Source: Roseateles_B flavus (GTDB lineage: Bacteria; Pseudomonadota; Gammaproteobacteria; Burkholderiales; Burkholderiaceae_C). Taken from it: a stretch of DNA of 64,000 nucleotides. A program made the position numbers and the translations under genes. Below are positions 62,690 through 64,000 of this stretch, in pieces. Position 1 is the first letter of the stretch. The number at the start of each line of letters is the position of its first letter. The notes under the pieces were generated by a model that did no database searches, was not told the DNA's origin, and worked only from the letters and a program-made list of their open reading frames with translations. The stretch is taken from assembly GCF_039872765.1 (NCBI RefSeq), contig NZ_JBDPZC010000001.1, positions 372,001 through 436,000 on the forward strand. The letters run 5' to 3'.

Positions 62690-64000
62690 TTACTCGGCGG
62701 CCAGGCGCTGCTCGATCTTGGCCTTGGTGGCCGGCAGCTCGGCCGGCAGGTGGTAGGCCAGCTGGGCAAAGAGCTCGTCGTGCAGCTTCAGCTCGGCGGC
62801 CCAGTCGGCCTTGTCGATGCGGGTGGCGACGTCGAACTGTTCCTTCGTGAAGCTCAGGCCTTCCCAGTTCAGGTCTTCGTAGCGCGGGGTCACGCCGAAG
62901 ACGTGCTCCTCACCGGACTGGCTGCCGGTCACGCGGTCCAGCATCCACTTCAGCACGCGCATGTTCTCGCCGTAGCCGGGCCAGACGAACTTGCCGTCGG
63001 CGCCCTTGCGGAACCAGTTGACGCAGAAGATCCTGGGCAGGGTGGCGCCGCTGTCGGCCAGCTTCTTGCCCAGATCCAGCCAGTGCTGGAAGTAGTCGGC
63101 CATGTTGTAGCCCATGAAGGGCAGCATGGCGAAGGGGTCGCGGCGCACCACGCCCTGCTGGCCGGCGGCTGCGGCGGTGGTCTCGGAGCCCATGGTGGCG
63201 GCCATGTAGACGCCTTCCACCCAGTCGCGGGCCTCGGTCACCAGGGGCACGGTCGTCGAACGGCGGCCACCGAAGATGAAGCCGTCGATCGGCACGCCGG
63301 CCGGATTGTTCCAGTCGGGGTCCAGGGCCGGGTTGTTGGTGGCGGCCACGGTGAAGCGGGCGTTCGGATGGGCGGCCTTGGCGCCGGTCTCCTTGGCGAT
63401 GGCGGGCGTCCAGTCCTTGCCTTGCCAGTCGATCAGGTGGGCCGGCGGGGTCTCGGTCATGGACTCCCACCAGACGTCGCCATCGTCAGTCAGCGCGACG
63501 TTGGTGAAGATGACGTCCTTGTTCAGGCTGGCCATGCAGTTGAAGTTGGTCAGCGTGTTGGTGCCGGGGGCGACGCCGAAGTAGCCGGCTTCCGGGTTGA
63601 TGGCATAGAGGCGGCCGTCGGCACCGGGCTTGATCCAGGCGATGTCGTCGCCCACGGTGGTCACCTTCCAGCCAGCGAAGGCCTTGGGCGGGATCAGCAT
63701 GGAGAAGTTGGTCTTGCCGCAGGCGCTGGGGAAGGCGGCGGCGAAGTGGTACTTCTTGCCCTCGGGCGAGGTGAGGCCCAGGATCAGCATGTGCTCGGCC
63801 AGCCAGCCCTGATCACGGCCCATGGTGGAGGCGATGCGCAGCGCAAAGCACTTCTTGCCCAGCAAGGCGTTGCCGCCGTAGCCCGAGCCGTAGGACCAGA
63901 TCTCGCGGGTCTCGGGGTAGTGGACGATGTACTTGGTCTTGTTGCAGGGCCACTTGACGTCGGCCTGGCCGGCTTCCAGCGGCGCACCCACGGTGTGAAC
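62690..64000 (-). CDS. pckG: Phosphoenolpyruvate carboxykinase (GTP), C-terminal part (runs off window)
   Basis: The visible 436 residues are the C-terminal two thirds of the GTP-dependent enzyme, with YIVHYPETREIWSYGSGYGGNALLGKKC, the P-loop FPSACGKTNF (kinase-1a), the DDIAW metal-binding segment and the nucleotide-binding FNCMASLNKD. It converts oxaloacetate and GTP to phosphoenolpyruvate, CO2 and GDP in gluconeogenesis. The stop at 62690 precedes a strong terminator. The N-terminus lies beyond the window edge. Confidence 0.96.
   Translation of the reverse strand, partial: VHTVGAPLEAGQADVKWPCNKTKYIVHYPETREIWSYGSGYGGNALLGKKCFALRIASTMGRDQGWLAEHMLILGLTSPEGKKYHFAAAFPSACGKTNFSMLIPPKAFAGWKVTTVGDDIAWIKPGADGRLYAINPEAGYFGVAPGTNTLTNFNCMASLNKDVIFTNVALTDDGDVWWESMTETPPAHLIDWQGKDWTPAIAKETGAKAAHPNARFTVAATNNPALDPDWNNPAGVPIDGFIFGGRRSTTVPLVTEARDWVEGVYMAATMGSETTAAAAGQQGVVRRDPFAMLPFMGYNMADYFQHWLDLGKKLADSGATLPRIFCVNWFRKGADGKFVWPGYGENMRVLKWMLDRVTGSQSGEEHVFGVTPRYEDLNWEGLSFTKEQFDVATRIDKADWAAELKLHDELFAQLAYHLPAELPATKAKIEQRLAAE

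Noticed and set aside
1..64000. CRISPR array
   Set aside because: No regularly spaced direct repeats were seen, and the Cas4-like segment belongs to the helicase fusion.

Overview
The window is a high-GC chromosome segment, most likely from a Burkholderiales betaproteobacterium of the Roseateles/Rubrivivax/Leptothrix type. This rests on gene content (GTP-dependent PEP carboxykinase, YegD-like Hsp70, D-amino acid dehydrogenase, LysR regulators, UPF0149/SEC-C protein) and on codon bias. Two stretches of ordinary host genes (about 1-6396 and 59403-64000) flank one integrated mobile island of about 53 kb (about 6397-59402).

The island sits inside a host metallophosphoesterase gene. The N-terminal part of that gene lies at 59403-60045 and its last 44 codons at 6261-6396; the halves join in frame at the catalytic Gly-His-x-His motif. 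The right end of the island is an overlapping four-gene operon of three large tyrosine recombinases plus a small coiled-coil protein (59317 to 53789, minus strand). This matches the ginABCD module of the GInt class of genomic islands. Directly behind it is an intact metallophosphoesterase homologous to the gene that was destroyed, so the element seems to carry a stand-in for its own target.

Cargo, left to right: an XRE regulator and small hypothetical genes with toxin-antitoxin flavour (6.4-10 kb); an intact IS66 element lying between two divergent genes (11.1-13.6 kb); a CoiA-like predicted nuclease (15-17 kb); an IS110-family transposase (19-20 kb); a sensory cluster of two chemoreceptors, a periplasmic-sensor hybrid histidine kinase, a diguanylate cyclase and two solute-binding-type proteins (20.5-29.4 kb); a predicted HExxH metallopeptidase (31.6-32.9 kb); a complete type I Zorya anti-phage operon, zorABCD, preceded by a ribbon-helix-helix gene (33.2-41.7 kb); a secreted thermonuclease; a three-gene cassette of sigma factor, small regulator-like protein and an ImmA/IrrE-UvrD-RecB/Cas4-like fusion (42.8-47.5 kb); a complete ubiquitin-like conjugation operon, bilABCD (47.6-50.3 kb); an HNH-type protein; and the recombination module. 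The island is thus a defence-rich element holding two recognised anti-phage systems (Zorya and Bil) and one unnamed cassette that could be a third. No conjugation genes, tRNA, rRNA or CRISPR array were seen.

The host genes on the left are an S9 peptidase, a GNAT acetyltransferase, yegD, dadA, a divergent LysR/ArgP-like gene and a universal stress protein. Those on the right are a UPF0149 protein, a LysR regulator, two small proteins and pckG, which runs off the window. All functions are read from motifs and family knowledge; no database search was run.
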